From Corylus avellana (Eukaryota > Streptophyta > Magnoliopsida > Fagales > Betulaceae): 64,000 bases of DNA. Position numbers and translations under genes: made by a program. The notes beneath the pieces are model-generated. The model saw only the letters and a list, made by a program, of their open reading frames with translations, was not told the DNA's origin and did no database searches. The stretch is from the NCBI RefSeq assembly GCF_901000735.1, contig NC_081542.1:32445871-32509870 (forward strand). The letters are read 5' to 3'. This document shows, piece by piece, positions 1-11,985 of this stretch (position 1 is the first letter of the stretch; each line of letters begins with the position of its first letter).

Positions 1-145
1 AACATATATATAGCCATAGGCCTGTAAAGCAAAACATAAATCTTGCATGTAATCTGAGGCTTCTGTTTAATGGGTATTATTATTACATACCCTTTTTGCA
101 AATGGCTTTGAGGAGCAGCCTCCAGCAGATTTTATGAAAGGTAAA

Positions 146-724
146 TGTTGGATCATGGATCAGCTGTGTTGGGCTCGGAAAGGTAATTTGCCGGCCCATC
201 ACTAAAGCTCGGTTAATTTTTACTGTTCATCAAACTTATGCTCGGTAATTCATACTTATCTGAACTCAAAACACAATGCTCGGTCCCAAGACTCGGTATG
301 CCGAGTCTTACGTGGACTACTGAGTGTTACTCTCAGAATATTGGATATATCTGCATGATATTTTTTTCATCCTTCTTTGAAAATATATATTGTTCGACAC
401 GTGGATCCTCGGTAAAGTCCACGTGTCAAGTAAACATGTACAACCCGATGCCTATAAAATGGGGGTCCCCTCTCAGATTTTGGTAACTTCTTTTTCCTCT
501 CCTTAACTGAATATCCTTTATTCTCTCTGTCTTGTTTATCACTTTCAAAGTTATATTTTCTCTTAAATACTATGACTAACTTAGGCATCGGAGCTATCCC
601 TCGCCGGACAACGTCGGCAGCTTTGATCCTTTTGCTTTGATATTTCTCAGCCAAATAATCCCAGCAGATACCAAGATATTTACGGGGTCCATCCCACGTC
701 ATTATTTGGAAAACTGTTCAAACA
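146..724 (+). repeat. 5' LTR of the Tat-lineage element
   Basis: This 579-bp LTR has TG...CA ends, fixed by comparison with the 3' copy and by the flanking gtaaa duplication. It contains many CTCGGTA-type motifs (the same word recurs throughout the element) and a TATA box at 453-459. Confidence 0.95.
453..459 (+). promoter_or_regulatory. TATA box of the Tat LTR promoter
   Basis: TATAAAA lies in the middle of the 5' LTR and is conserved in the 3' LTR (about 11411-11417), just before a GGGGGTCCCC block. It is the expected U3 promoter position. Activity is inferred, not shown. Confidence 0.6.
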
Positions 725-727
725 GTT

Positions 728-745
728 TGGCGCCGTCTGTGGGAA
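728..745 (+). other. Primer-binding site (non-initiator tRNA type)
   Basis: TGGCGCCGTCTGTGGGAA starts three bases after the 5' LTR. The TGGCGCC start is the form used by plant Tat elements, for which a tRNA-Arg primer has been described, rather than the TGGTATCAGAGC initiator-Met form seen in the copia elements of this window. The tRNA assignment is from memory of the family. Confidence 0.75.
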
Positions 746-786
746 TTTCGATTTTATCGATTCTTACTAATCTCAAATATTCTGAT

Positions 787-2331
787 ATGGTGAACACACC
801 TCCACACCCTAATACACCTCCGCACCCTATCCCAAACGTTCAAACCGATGTTCCTAGAATGTCGCACGAACCAAATCCTCAAACAGCTTTGTTGGAAAGT
901 TTTTTGAAGCGGATAACCGAGTCCATTGAAGCTATGAAGAAACAGAATAAAGAGATCGTCTCGAGGTTACCTCCTAGAGAAGATCCAATACTAAAAGGAA
1001 GGCAAGAAGAAGTGCTCAGGGATCAACCACCGTTAACCCAACAGCAATCAACTCGACAAGATGCTGAAAGTTCAATACAAGGAAGCCATCATACTATCCG
1101 AACCAAGGAAAACCCTCACCGAGGGAGGTCTAATAAGGATGTGCATCTCGGTAGTAAGTCTCACCATGGCGAATCTAGTTACGACAAGTCTAATCGTAGT
1201 CATTCTCGCTGTAGCCATTCTCATCTTGGTCAGTCACATCATGTAAAATCTGTGGAGGTGGTTGTAAATAAAGATGTCGAGGATCTTAAAGAAAAGTACG
1301 AAAAAATGGCTTTCTTAATTGAAAATGGTGAAAATCGGTCTGCCGCCGAGGATCTTATGCAGCACACCAATTTACCTTTTACTGATCGGGTAATGACATT
1401 TTCTCTGCCAGATAAGTTTAAGGTTCCTCGAGTTGACGAGTATGATGGAAGTGGAGATCCATCCGACCATATGGAGAGTTTCCGAGCTCATATCATCCTT
1501 CATGAAACTCCAGACGAGATAGCTTGCCGAGCTTTCCCTTTAACTCTAAAAGGAGTTGCCAAAGAATGGTTTGGAGGCTTGAGTCCTAAATCTGTTAATA
1601 GTTTCGATTATCTCGGACAACAATTCCTAGGACAATTCCTTGCCGTTCGGAGAAGGAAGAAAAATCCAGCATATCTACTATCTCTCGAACAAGGAAAAAC
1701 CGAGTCTTTGAAAGATTATATGTTGCGGTTTAATTGGGAGAAATTAACGGTAGAAAGTCCGAATGAATAGACTATTCTTTCAGCATTGATGCACGGTATA
1801 AAGACTGATGGGCCTTTGATGGCTGAATTAGCTCGAAAACCGAAATCAGGAACTCTTCGACAATTCACCAACAAAGCTGAAGAGCTCATTAATTAAGAAG
1901 AGACTATTTCAGCTTTGATGAAGTCCAAAGCCAACGAGAGTAAGCTTGTTTCTGACTCAGTTATAACAAAACCGAGGACTTTTGTTGAAAAGAAGAGAAG
2001 AGATCATCAGAATTTGAAGACTCCGGAAAAGAGGATTGATCTACCACCCAGGCCGAGCCAGCATCAACAATATGTGGGATGGACACCTCTAAATACAATT
2101 GTTTATAAGGTGTTCATGGACGTCAGAAAGGATCCGAGCTTTAGATGGTCGGGAAAGATGAAAGCTCTTCCCCAAAATCGCAATACTCAGAAGTTTTGTG
2201 AATATCATAATGACTATGGGCATCAAACCGAGGATTGTATCTGTCTTCGGTTCGAGATTGAAAAGTTCCTAAGAAATGGAAAGTTACTAAACTTCTTAGC
2301 TGAGGAAAAGGGCAAAGGGAAAGATCCTTAG
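787..2331 (+). pseudogene. gag of the Tat-lineage element (nonsense mutations)
   Basis: The capsid/nucleocapsid reading frame begins at ATG 787, shortly after the primer site. The first segment runs to a TAG at 1768-1770. The same frame continues through TAA 1894-1896 to TAG 2329-2331. The retrotransposon-gag core lies around 1390-1760 (WFGGLSP, then an RRRKK-rich stretch). A zinc-knuckle-like CEYHNDYGHQTEDC lies near 2194-2238. The frame is unshifted, so the breaks are point changes. The long serine/histidine-rich linker before the core is low-complexity. Confidence 0.85.
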
Positions 2332-2478
2332 GATGGTCAGGGTCAACAATCGGGACAGAACAATGACCGATTACGCAACCAAAGGCCAAGACGTGATGAA
2401 CCGAGGGTATCTCAGAACAAACAACAAGGTCCTCAGAACCAAACCATAGTTGGCGAGATCCGGACAATCTCAGGAGGC

Positions 2479-4338
2479 TTGGCTGGAGGAGGAGAATCAA
2501 GCTCAGCAAGAAAGGCCTACGTCAAGCAAGCGAGAATGGAAGAAATCTTTTTGCTTGAAAAACCCTCCAAAGTACAGAAACAGGAACCGAGCATTCTAAC
2601 GTTTTCAGAGGAGGATGCGAAAGAAATTTCCATGCCACATGATGACGCGTTGGTGATAACTTTAACAGTGGCTAATCACGCTGTTCACCGGGTTTTGGTG
2701 GACAATGGAAGTTTGGCTGATATTCTGTATTGGACAATTGTTCAACAGTTGAGCATTAGCCGAGAGAAGTTGAAGCCCTTCCTATCACCATTGATAGGGT
2801 TTGTAGGTGAGCGTGTTCAACCCATTGGAATGATTTCTCTTCCGGTCATAGCAGGAACCGCCCCTAAACAATCCACTATCATGGTGGATTTTTTGGTAAT
2901 CGACCGACCATCGGCATACAATATGATCGTCGGTCGTCCGGCTTTGAATCAACTAAAATCTGCAACTTCTTCCTATCATCTAAAGATGAAATTTCAGACA
3001 GTCGAGGGAGTTGGCGAGGTTAAAGGTGATCAAGTTGTCGCCAGAAAGTGTTATAATACATCTTTGAAGAAATGCCCGGAATCAGCACTGTTGACGATCA
3101 GCAATTTGAGTGATGACAGGAAGACTCAGTTGAAAAAGGAACCAGCCGAGCCATTGTTCGATGTACCGATAGCTGAAGGAAAGTTTGTTAAGATCGGATC
3201 TCAACTAACTTCAGAAGTTAAAAAAGTTCTCATTCGGTTTCTTCAGGAAAACCTAGGAGTCTTTGCTTGGTCCCCTAAGGACATGCCGAGGATTGATCCA
3301 AAGGACATTGTTCACCATCTGAACATCAATCCAGAAGTAAAGCCGGTGAAACAAAAGCGAATAAAGTTTGCTCCTGAGAGAAATATGGCAATTGCCGAGG
3401 AGGTAGACAAGTTACTCAAAGCTCAGTTTATTGAAGAAGTACATTATCCCGACTGGTTAGCCAACGTTGTGATGGTTAGGAAGTCTTCTGGAAAATGGAG
3501 GATGTGTGTGGATTTCACCGACCTTAACAAGGCTTCCCCGAATGATAGTTTCCCACTGCCTCATATTAGTTCGTTAGTTGACTCAACAGTCGGGTATGAG
3601 TTACTGAGCTTCATGGATGCGTTTTCTTGCTACAATCAAATCTTTATGCACTCATCTGATCAAGATAAAACAGCATTCATCACTGACTGAGGCTTATATT
3701 GCTACAAGGTTATGCCTTTCGGCTTAAAAAATGTCGGTGCTACCTACCAAAGGTTGGTAAATAAGATGTTTCAGGAACAAATTGGGAAGAATATGGAGGT
3801 TTATGTCGATGATATGTTGGTCAAGAGTAAACTGCAGGCAAATCATGTGACAGATTTGCAAGAGGCGTTCATGATATTGAAACGATTCAAGATGAAGCTG
3901 AATCCTACAAAGTGTGCGTTTGGGGTTTCATCTGGAAAGTTACTCGGTTATGTGGTATCAAGCCGAGGGATTGAAGCCAATCCAGAGAAGATTCAGGCAG
4001 TGTTAGATATGCAGTCCCCGAAGAATACAAAGCAAGTTCAGCAATTGACTGGTAGAATCGCGGTATTAAATAGGTTCATCTCTTGGTCTACAGATAAGTG
4101 TCTTCCTTTCTTTAAAATTTTATGCAAGGCTTTTGAATGGTTTGAGGAATGCAAACAAGCGTTTGAGCAACTCAAGAAGTATCTGGTCAGTCCACCTCTT
4201 CTTAGCCGAACTATTCCTGAAGAAGTGTTATATTTATATTTAGCTGTATCTCCGACCGCGGTCAGTGCAGCTTTGATTCAAGAAGAAGAGGAGAGGAGAG
4301 GTATGTACAAATGGAGAAACTTGCTTTTGCTCTGGTGA
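2479..4338 (+). pseudogene. Protease and reverse transcriptase region of the Tat-lineage pol
   Basis: This is in the same frame as gag. An aspartic-protease-like DNGS motif lies near 2701. The reverse transcriptase follows, with WRMCVDFTDLNKA near 3497 and the YVDDML catalytic pair of aspartates near 3800. A TGA at 3688-3690 interrupts the RT just before MPFGLKN. The frame then shifts near 4285-4310, inside the connection between RT and RNase H. It is non-functional as a polyprotein. Confidence 0.88.
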
Positions 4339-6298
4339 TTGCATCTAGAAAGCTTCGACCGTACTTTCAAGCCCATACAATCAATGTACTAATTGAGTAT
4401 CCATTGAAGAAAATACTTCGGAAGTTGGATTTGTCTGGTCGGTTAGTCAATTGGGCAATAGAGATTAGTGAATTTGATATTCACTTTATTTCACGTAGTG
4501 CTATCAAAGGTCAAGCACTTGCAGACTTTTTAGTCCAATTCACCAACATACAAGATCCGGAGGTATGGCCAAAGGAAAAAATGTGTGTGATTTATGTTGA
4601 TGGTTCTTCTACAAAAAAGAAAGGTGGGGCTGGAGTAGTGATGATCACGCCAGATAGGAAGGAATTGAAAAGCTCTTTGAGGTTAGAGTTTAAAACTACT
4701 AACAATGAGGCAGAGTACGAAGCAGTAATAGCTGGGCTCGGTTTGGCCAAGAGATGGAAGCAAAGTTTGTAGAAGTCCGGAGTGATTCTCAGGTTATTGT
4801 CGGCCACATTCGTGATGAATTTGAAGCTAAGGGCAGTAAAATGAAGCTCTACTTATCTAAAGTCCAAGACATGCAAAAGGCTTTCAAAAAATTATATATT
4901 ATTAAAATCCTGCGGGAAGAGAATGAGAAAGCAGACCATTTAGCCCGGTTAAGTTTGGCAACCAAGGATGAAATGGGAGAAACGGAGCAACCCGTACAAA
5001 TCTTGCAACAACCCTCTATCACCGAGGAAGTCATGGTTTTAACTATTGAAATCGTACCTGCCTGGGCTGAAGAGATTGTTGGGTATTTAGAAAGAGGAGT
5101 TCTCCCAGGAGATAAGAGAAAGGTGATGCAATTAAAACGAAAGGCTGGTCGGTTCACCTTGGTCAATGGCCTTCTTTTCAAACGAGGCTTGATGTTACCT
5201 CTTCTTAAGTGTGTTTCTAAAGAAGAAGGTAATTATATCCTTCGAGAGGTCCATGAAGGAATCTGTGGCAGTCATTCAGGAGCTCGAATGTTAGCACACA
5301 AAGCTGTTAGAGCAGGATTCTTCTGGCCGAGTATGAATTAGGATTCCATGCAAATCGTCAAAACTTGTGACAACTGTCGACGTTTTGCTAACATCATCAA
5401 GCAACCTCTTGAGGAGCTTAGTTTAGTCTCCTCGCCATGGCCATTTTCACAATGGGGAGTGGATATAGTAGGGCCATTACCTCCAAGAAAAGGGGGTGTT
5501 CGGTTATCTGTAGTTGCCGTCGATTATTTCACGAAATGGGTAGAAGTGGAGGCTTTGGTAAATATTACAGCGAAAAATATTGAGAAGTTTCTTCGGAAGA
5601 ATGTTATTTGTCGATATGGAATTCCTCATTCCTTCGTTACAGACAATGGTAAACAATTCGATTGTGATTCCTTTCGAGACTGGTGTGCTGGGCTTCATGT
5701 TCGGCAATATTTCTCATCTCCGGGGCATCCCCAAGCAAATGGACAAGTAGAAGCAACAAACAAAACAATATTCAAAATCCTGAAGAAGAAGCTTGGTCAG
5801 CGTAAAGGGAACTGGGCGGAGGATCTTCCTAAGGTTTTATGGGCATATCGCACCACTAGAAGAACTCCAACCGAGGAAACTCCTTATGCTTTAGCCTATG
5901 AAACTGAAGCTGTCATTCCAGCTGAAATTAAAGCGAGAAGTTTTCGTGTAGACACCTTCAACCTTGAACTCAATGGCGAGGGTCTGAAACTACATCTCGA
6001 TTTGTTACAAGAAAAACAGAATCAGGCTCAGGTTACTATGGCAGCGTACCAACAAAGGGTAGCTCGGTATTTCAATCAACGGGTCAAACATCGCAGTTTT
6101 CAAGTTGGAAACTTGGTCTTGAAAAAAGTCACTCTTGCAACCAAAGACACAGCTGATGGGAAGCTAACACCAAACTGGGAAGGACCATACAAAGTGATCA
6201 AATGTGGCAAAGCAGGAGCATATCATCTCACAAACTCCGAAGGAAAACAACTCCAACGACCATGGAATGCTGAACATCTAAAGAAGTATTTTGTATAG
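4311..6298 (+). pseudogene. RNase H and integrase region of the Tat-lineage pol
   Basis: RNase H (YVDGSSTKKKGGAG near 4593) continues in a second frame, then shifts again near 4748. The third frame gives the rest of RNase H and the integrase. The HHCC zinc finger (HEGICGSHSG ... CDNCRRF) lies near 5250-5395 and is interrupted by TAG 5339-5341. The integrase core begins at VDIVGPLPP near 5459 and includes VTDNGKQFD near 5635. The frame ends at TAG 6296-6298 after a chromodomain-free C-terminal region rich in Lys and Gln. Confidence 0.88.
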
Positions 6299-6510
6299 AA
6301 TTATAATTCTCAGAGACTCACTTTTGTTGTATTCCTGTTATGACGAATAAATGTTTATGAATGAAGGATCCTTTGAGGTTATAATCATGCAGAAATCTTA
6401 AAAATGCGGCAGACCATACTTTTATCTGACGCTCGGAGAAAATAGCTAAACTAAGCATTTTTTTGAGAGTCACTTTTGGAAAAGTGTCTATTTATAGCAC
6501 TTTCCAACCC

Positions 6511-6895
6511 TTCGATGAAATATAGCCAGAGAGTTTCACGAGCATCGCTCGGTGAAATTTCACTAAGGTGCTTTCCCGAGGAAGAATTCGGAAATCTAGC
6601 TGAACAAAAGGCTTTCCGAACTTAAACCTTTACCCAAAGGTTACCCTTTGGCGAAACATAGCCAGAGAATTTCTCAAACTTTGTTCGGTGAAATTTCACT
6701 AAGGCGCTTTCCCAAAGAAGAATTCGGAAATATAGTCAAAACAAGGCATTTTCCGAACTTAACCTTTACTCCAAAGGTTCCACCTTGGAGAAATACAACC
6801 AGAGAATTTCCCAAACTTTGTTCGGTGAAAAATCACTAAGGCGCTTTCCCGAGGAAGAAGTTCACAAGCATAATCGAAACAAAGAATTAGCTTAA
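6511..6895 (+). repeat. Tandem repeat, period about 136 bp, nearly three copies
   Basis: The phrase 'tagccagagaa ... ggtgaaatttcactaaggcgc ... gaagaattcgg' recurs with anchors at 6523, 6659 and 6796 (steps of 136 and 137). It lies between the end of pol and the internal purine tract. Short tandem repeats behind pol are common in Tat and Ogre elements. The copies differ from each other by scattered substitutions. Confidence 0.85.
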
Positions 6896-7135
6896 AGCTC
6901 AAACCCTTTACCTCAGAGGTTAATATTTCGTGCGACATACTCAAACCAAGCGCTCTTACGAAGTACAAATGTTCAAACTATTACGTTCGAACAGAATATT
7001 CTTGCAAACCATGCATTCTCGGTAAAGCATACGATTCGTCCAAATTTTCCAAAAGTCGAGCATTAAATAAACACAATCACAGTTACCCCGCATTTCATAA
7101 AGATTCCCATTGTTATAAATTAAATTTATAGCCTA

Positions 7136-7150
7136 TGGGAATCGGGGGGG
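7136..7150 (+). other. Internal polypurine-tract-like sequence
   Basis: ATGGGAATCGGGGGGG closely resembles the terminal polypurine tract of the same element (AGGAAATTGGGGGG at 11087-11100). It sits between the tandem repeats and the end of the antisense gene. It could serve as a second plus-strand primer site, or mark the old 3' end of a shorter ancestral element before the antisense module was acquired. Both readings are inference. Confidence 0.55.
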
Positions 7151-7275
7151 TATACATATATGAAGCATAAGTTATAGAAGTGATCTCTGTCAAAACTATT
7201 TCTATTTCATTGTCAAAATGAAGCAATTAGGTACAAAAAGGAGATATTTCATCTCAGTAGTTACATTTGGGAAAA

Positions 7276-10200
7276 TTAAACAGCTCCATCTGGTGCATGG
7301 TCCCATTCCTCATCAGATACAGTTATTGACTTCTCCGAGTCATCAGATGAAGATTCTTCAGCTTCAGGATGTTCGGCTGCAATAGAAGATTCCCCAGTTC
7401 GATACCGAGTAAACGGGTTGAAGCCAAAAACTGTAATGCCTCTACAGTCAGGCATCTGCTCCTGACCGATTATAGCAATCTTTGAAATAGCCTCTTATGT
7501 AGGAGGAACATCTTCAGGTTTTATTGTGTCAAGGTCGACACCCTTAGGAGGATTTTTTGACTTGCTACGGAAAGTTTCAAAACCTGAAATGAAACCTGTG
7601 CCCCAACCATAGTGTTGGCCCCAAGAAGCAAATGAGAGTTGTTTATAGAAGTTCCGAGCCTTATCCTTATACCTAACCACTTGTTCTTTGGCTCGGGAAA
7701 ATCATCTGTTAAAATTCTCATTCCTCTTCTCGGCAGCCTTAAGGCCGACTTCCGTTTCGTTCGAGCCACTGAGAGATGGTCTTCAGCCACCTTTAACTTT
7801 CCTTCAGCCACCTCAGCTCTTGTACATTGTGCAGCCGAGTATCTCTGAGCTTCTTCAAGTTCTTCCGAAACCAAGTTGATACGAGACTCGGTAGCTCGGC
7901 AATGAAGCTCGGCGTCAGCATGTTTTTCTTTAAGCAGAGTGGCTTCATCTTCCAAGGTCGAGTAGTCAGTCAGCAACCTCTGACCTTTAGCTTTCTCGGC
8001 ATCCAACTCAGCTACTAGTTCCTGAATCTGAGAGTCAGCTTGGGCATGCCGAGCCTCAAACTCGGTAATCTTCTCCTTAGTAAGAGGAAGCTCGTTCCTT
8101 TGCTGAGATGATAGCTCTTGTATTTGTTTTATCTCAGCCTCAGCCTCTTCAAGCTTCTTCTTAGTATTCTCGGTTTCTAGAGCCGAGTTCTCAGCAGACC
8201 TTTTGAAGTGAAGATAGTAATTCAGACTATGCATTGATCCCTACAAAAGAAAATACTTATTAGAATCACAAATGTTATTTTCAAAAAAATTAAAAAAGCA
8301 GAAAGCAATTTACCTCCAGTTGATGCTACAAAATGTGCTTCATCACTTCCTTCGGAAATTGGGCACTGATGCCTAGTGACTGAGGCAATAAAGGGATTAC
8401 CGAGCCAGTTTTCACCCAACCGAGTGAGAGGCTCCCCAAATGACCAAGAAATCGGGTCAGGTGTGCAGTCTACTAAGGGACTAGCTGGTCGTAAAGTCTC
8501 GGTAGGAGCTTGCGCAGGTCATTGGGAGGACTATCTCTCGGTAGCTAAGATGAACCTCCGAGGTTAGCTGATTCTCCTTCGGCTTCATTAGTAGTTGCAG
8601 CAAGGTCGACATCCGCTTGTGTGGGAATTTCACAAACACTAGCCACCTCTTCAACCGTTTCATGCTCAGTAGTCATAGACTCCAGAATCATTGGCACATC
8701 ACCAATAGGCTCGGTAACCGAGGGCTCAGCAGTCATAGGTTCCTCGGCAGCCTGGGTTCTAGCAGCTGTAATCTCGGCATGTACATATTCAGGGTGCATG
8801 GACGAGCTCTCAGCCTTAGTCTGACCAGGATAAACCACTGTAAATGGCGGTATGATTGGCATCTTTGAGGCAAGATCCCTAAGGATCTGGCCAACATCCA
8901 CCGGTTCTTCTTCCTCGGAATCAGAAGAACTGAGTTGTACAGCCTCAGTAGGAGTGGAGGAAAGAGGAACGGCCGAGATTGGGTCGACTTCTAAAGCTTC
9001 ATAGGCAGAAACTTCGGCTCTAATGGGTGTGTGAGAAGATGATCAGGGAGGCCGTTTTGCAAGAAGGGCATCCTGAGCTGATTTGTCTTGTCTACTCAGA
9101 AACTCCTTGACCCCACCAAGAACCTCAGAGTATGCTCTAATGTGAGGAGCAGGTATTTCTACCCCAGGGGCAGGTCTCCTCTCAGGGGCTCCCAAATCAC
9201 TTGCAACTCCGCCCCTCTCTTCTTCATGTAAAGCGTCTGGTTGTACTGCTACCTCCTCCGACCCAAGGTCGGTAACTGGCCCCGCTGCCTTCAAACTACT
9301 CTCGGTTTTCTTTTCCTTCTTCTTACTCTTCTTTAGAGAAGGAATGCTGGGATCCTCAGGCTCGTCGGCAACCAGCAGAGAAACTCTTGCAGCAGTTGGT
9401 GCCAAGGTTTTCTTCGAAAAGGCTTCGGCGGTTTTTCTTTTGCCTTTCCCTTTAGAAGGCTCCTCAGCTCTGATGGCTTTTCTTCTTGGAAGCTCGGCAG
9501 GCTCGGCAACCGGTCTTCTTGGCAGCTCGGCAGGTGGTACTCTCGGTGGAGCAGCTTCCACTACCCTCGCAGGTGTAGGGGTCTACAGGTACAACACTTT
9601 ATTTTCCTCGGTCATGAGGGCATCATAATCCATCTCTAATGGATGATCCTCGGCGTAATCCAAAACGTCTCTTACTCGCTTTGCCTTTTCCGGGGATAAT
9701 CTCGGTTCTTGTTGACCTGAAAATATATATTGAGATTAGTTTTACTGCAAAAAGAAGGAAAGAAGAGCAAGCAATTCAATGTTCGGTTTATACCTCGGTT
9801 TGAAGACGCGATTGTTTCCCGAGGGACACTCGGATCTCTAATCACTTCTGTGGGTGCAAACTCCCACTCACCTTGAACGAAGAAGAACTCATCTTTCCAC
9901 CCTTTGTTACTAGTATAAGTGGACCTGAAGGTGAGCTTTAATTTCTTCCGAGTTTGGAAAGTGAATAGGAATTCGGTTCTGGGGCATTTGGTTAGTCAGT
10001 AAACCTTCAAAAACTCCACCACTATAAGGGGATGCTCTGCCCCAAGAATCTTTGGCCAGGCGACCATACAGGCAAAAAAGGTTCTCCAGCCATTCGGCAA
10101 TAGTTGATGTGGAGCTATCCGAATGTAACTCAACAGCTCCCGGACTATCCTCAAAAACAGAAGTCTCAGACTTATCCGAAACATCTCCAAATAAACGCAG

Positions 10201-10775
10201 ACTTCATTACTGTTGATGTCCACCACAGCTCCAACACTGTCACTATCGAAGCATAATCGAATCGAGTCGGGAAGCTGGCAGATTTGTCGGACTTCAGGTT
10301 CACTATCATCTGACAGATTCGATTCCCATGTGACTGGGTGTAAAGCACCCAACGCACTAGGAGCATCCTCGGCTTTGCGACTCATTAGGTATTGGAATTC
10401 AGGGGTTAATTGACGGGGAATGGAAGAAAGATTTTGCTGAATTAGAAGGTGGGCAACGCTCAAACGAAGGTGATTGACCGAAGGTTCAATCAGGGGAAGA
10501 AGAAAATCAAGATAATGAAGTACGGGGCAGTTTGGATGAATGAAAGGCTCGGCTGAAGGGATAGACTCGACCGAGGTTCTGAAATACAGAACCTTTAGGA
10601 AGTAGTACTCGGCAGAAAGATTTGAAGGAAAAAGTGCTAGTTTTGAAAGGAAGAGAGAAATCGGCAAAAGCTCAGAAGGGACAAAAATGGCTTCTAGTTG
10701 AAAACAGTGGAGAATAATTGAAGGGGAAGGAGGTTTTAAAAAGGCTTTCGGAAGGGGAAAAACGAAGCAACGCAT
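7276..10775 (-). pseudogene. Antisense, intron-containing accessory gene of the Tat element (aORF)
   Basis: A long gene runs opposite to gag-pol. My three-exon model is 9794-10775, 8314-9716 and 7276-8240, with GT-AG introns at 9717-9793 and 8241-8313. Exon 1 starts at ATG 10775 and includes a motif GWRTFFACMVAWP, then GWKDEFFFVQGEWEF. This looks like the plant 'transposase/gag-like' globular domain found in antisense ORFs of Tat elements. Exon 2 is proline-, lysine- and glutamate-rich, with KGKGKRK and KKSKKKEKK nuclear-localisation-like runs. Exon 3 has about 140 residues of heptad coiled coil, then YGWGTGF and an acidic C terminus. In-frame stops (TGA 9996-9998, a stop near 9580 and one near 9043) and a shift near 7680 make this copy a pseudogene. 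The molecular function is unknown. Confidence 0.75.
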
Positions 10776-11086
10776 TTAAACCCTAGAGGCTAGGGTTCAG
10801 TGAAAGGGCACCCATTTATTTTACTCTCCATGCAGGAACTGATACGTGGCCACCTTAAGTTTTAACCACGGGAAACCCAACTTGTGGCTCTCAAAAGGCG
10901 GAGGTAAGTCATTAAACGCTCCAACTACATTTTCTTTTGAAATTCAAAATTTGAAAAGCTTTGAAATTTAAGAGCCAACTCGCCTTATTTTAACAAAGAC
11001 AAAACCGAACTTAAAAAAAAAAACTAAACTAAAAAACTAAACTAAACCATTCTCAGAAATATGAAATTTCTATAGTCTTTTAGACT

Positions 11087-11100
11087 AGGAAATTGGGGGG
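11087..11100 (+). other. Polypurine tract of the Tat element
   Basis: AGGAAATTGGGGGG lies four bases before the 3' LTR, the expected plus-strand primer position. Confidence 0.85.
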
Positions 11101-11104
11101 TAAC

Positions 11105-11680
11105 TGTTGGATCATGGATCAGCTGTGTTGGGCCCGGAAAGGTAATTTGCCAGCCCATCACTAAAGCTCGGTTAATTTTTATTGTTCATCAAACTTATGC
11201 TCGGTATTCATACTTATCTGAACTCAGAACACAACGCTCGGTCCTAAGACTCGGTATGCCGAGTCTTACGTGGACTACCGAGTGTTACTCTTAGAATATT
11301 GGATATATTTGCATGTTATTTTTTCATCCTTCTTTGAAAATATATATTGTTCGACATGTGCATCCTCGGTAAAGTCCACGTGTCAAGTAAACAGGTACAA
11401 GCCGATGCCTATAAAAGGGGGGTCCCCTCTCAGATTTTGGTAACTTCTTTTTCCTCTCCTTAATTGAATATCCTTTATTCTCTCTGTCTTGTTTATCACT
11501 TTCAAAGTTATATTTTCTCTTAAACACTTGACTAACTTAGGCATCGGAGCTATCCCCCGCCGGACAACACTGGCAGCTTTGATCCCTTTTCCTTTCATAT
11601 TCTCAGCCAAATAATCCTAGCAGATACCAAGATATTTACGGGGTCCATCCCATGTCATCATTCAGAAAACTATTCAAACA
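11105..11680 (+). repeat. 3' LTR of the Tat-lineage element
   Basis: This 576-bp LTR is co-linear with 146-724 and ends CAAACA before the gtaaa duplication. The differences from the 5' copy are mainly transitions plus a few single-base indels. Confidence 0.95.
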
Positions 11681-11976
11681 GTAAAGGTTTTGCTTTGTGG
11701 ACCATATGATGATTTCGTTGCCATTGAGATTTTTGAGTCGTATGCAGATAATCTGCCCCCTTTTTGCCTCCGTGGGCTGCCCCTTTTTGCTTACCTCAGA
11801 CTTCCATTGCCAAAGGTCCCCTCGTACATGTGTCCATGGCTCACAAAAGTACAAAGCTTTTTGTTTTGCTTTCAAAAAAAAAAAAAAAAAAGAAGAAGAA
11901 AAATAGGTCTACAGACGTGGCCATGGGAACAATTAGGTCCTTATCTTTTTCCAAGTTTCCACAAAAAGTAGAATAA
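11681..11976. other. Unannotated flank between Tat element and first MITE
   Basis: About 300 bp of sequence into which the Tat element inserted (continuing from 1-145). It holds an A-rich run at 11875-11905. A short open stretch exists on the plus strand, but I see no domain and no splice context, so I call nothing here. Confidence 0.5.
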
Positions 11977-11985
11977 TTAATTTAA

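Larger units (their letters stand above)
146..11680 (+). mobile_element. Complete, decayed Ty3/gypsy (Tat-lineage) LTR retrotransposon
   Basis: Two near-identical LTRs begin TGTTGG and end CAAACA. They are bordered by a perfect 5-bp target-site duplication, gtaaa, at 141-145 and 11681-11685. Order: LTR, primer-binding site, gag, protease-RT-RNase H-integrase, 136-bp tandem repeats, an internal purine tract, a long antisense gene, polypurine tract, LTR. The integrase-last order makes it Ty3/gypsy. The TGGCGCC-type primer site, non-coding repeats behind pol and an antisense ORF in the 3' half are features I associate with the Tat lineage. The sense frame has at least five nonsense codons and two frameshifts, so it is not autonomous. 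By eye the LTRs differ by about 30 substitutions in 576 bp, roughly 5%. Confidence 0.95.

Noticed and set aside
100..145. Possible coding end before the Tat element
   Set aside because: The ATG-started frame stops after 11 codons. Too little sequence is present to support a gene.
7521..8234. Coiled-coil reading frame as an independent host gene
   Set aside because: It lies inside the LTR-bounded Tat element and joins by splice sites to the rest of the antisense gene, so it is treated as part of the element.
11690..11971. Open frame after the Tat 3' LTR, possibly an exon cut by the element
   Set aside because: Joining it to bases 1-145 across the gtaaa site gives short frames with stops and no recognisable domain. 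Codon content is not convincing.
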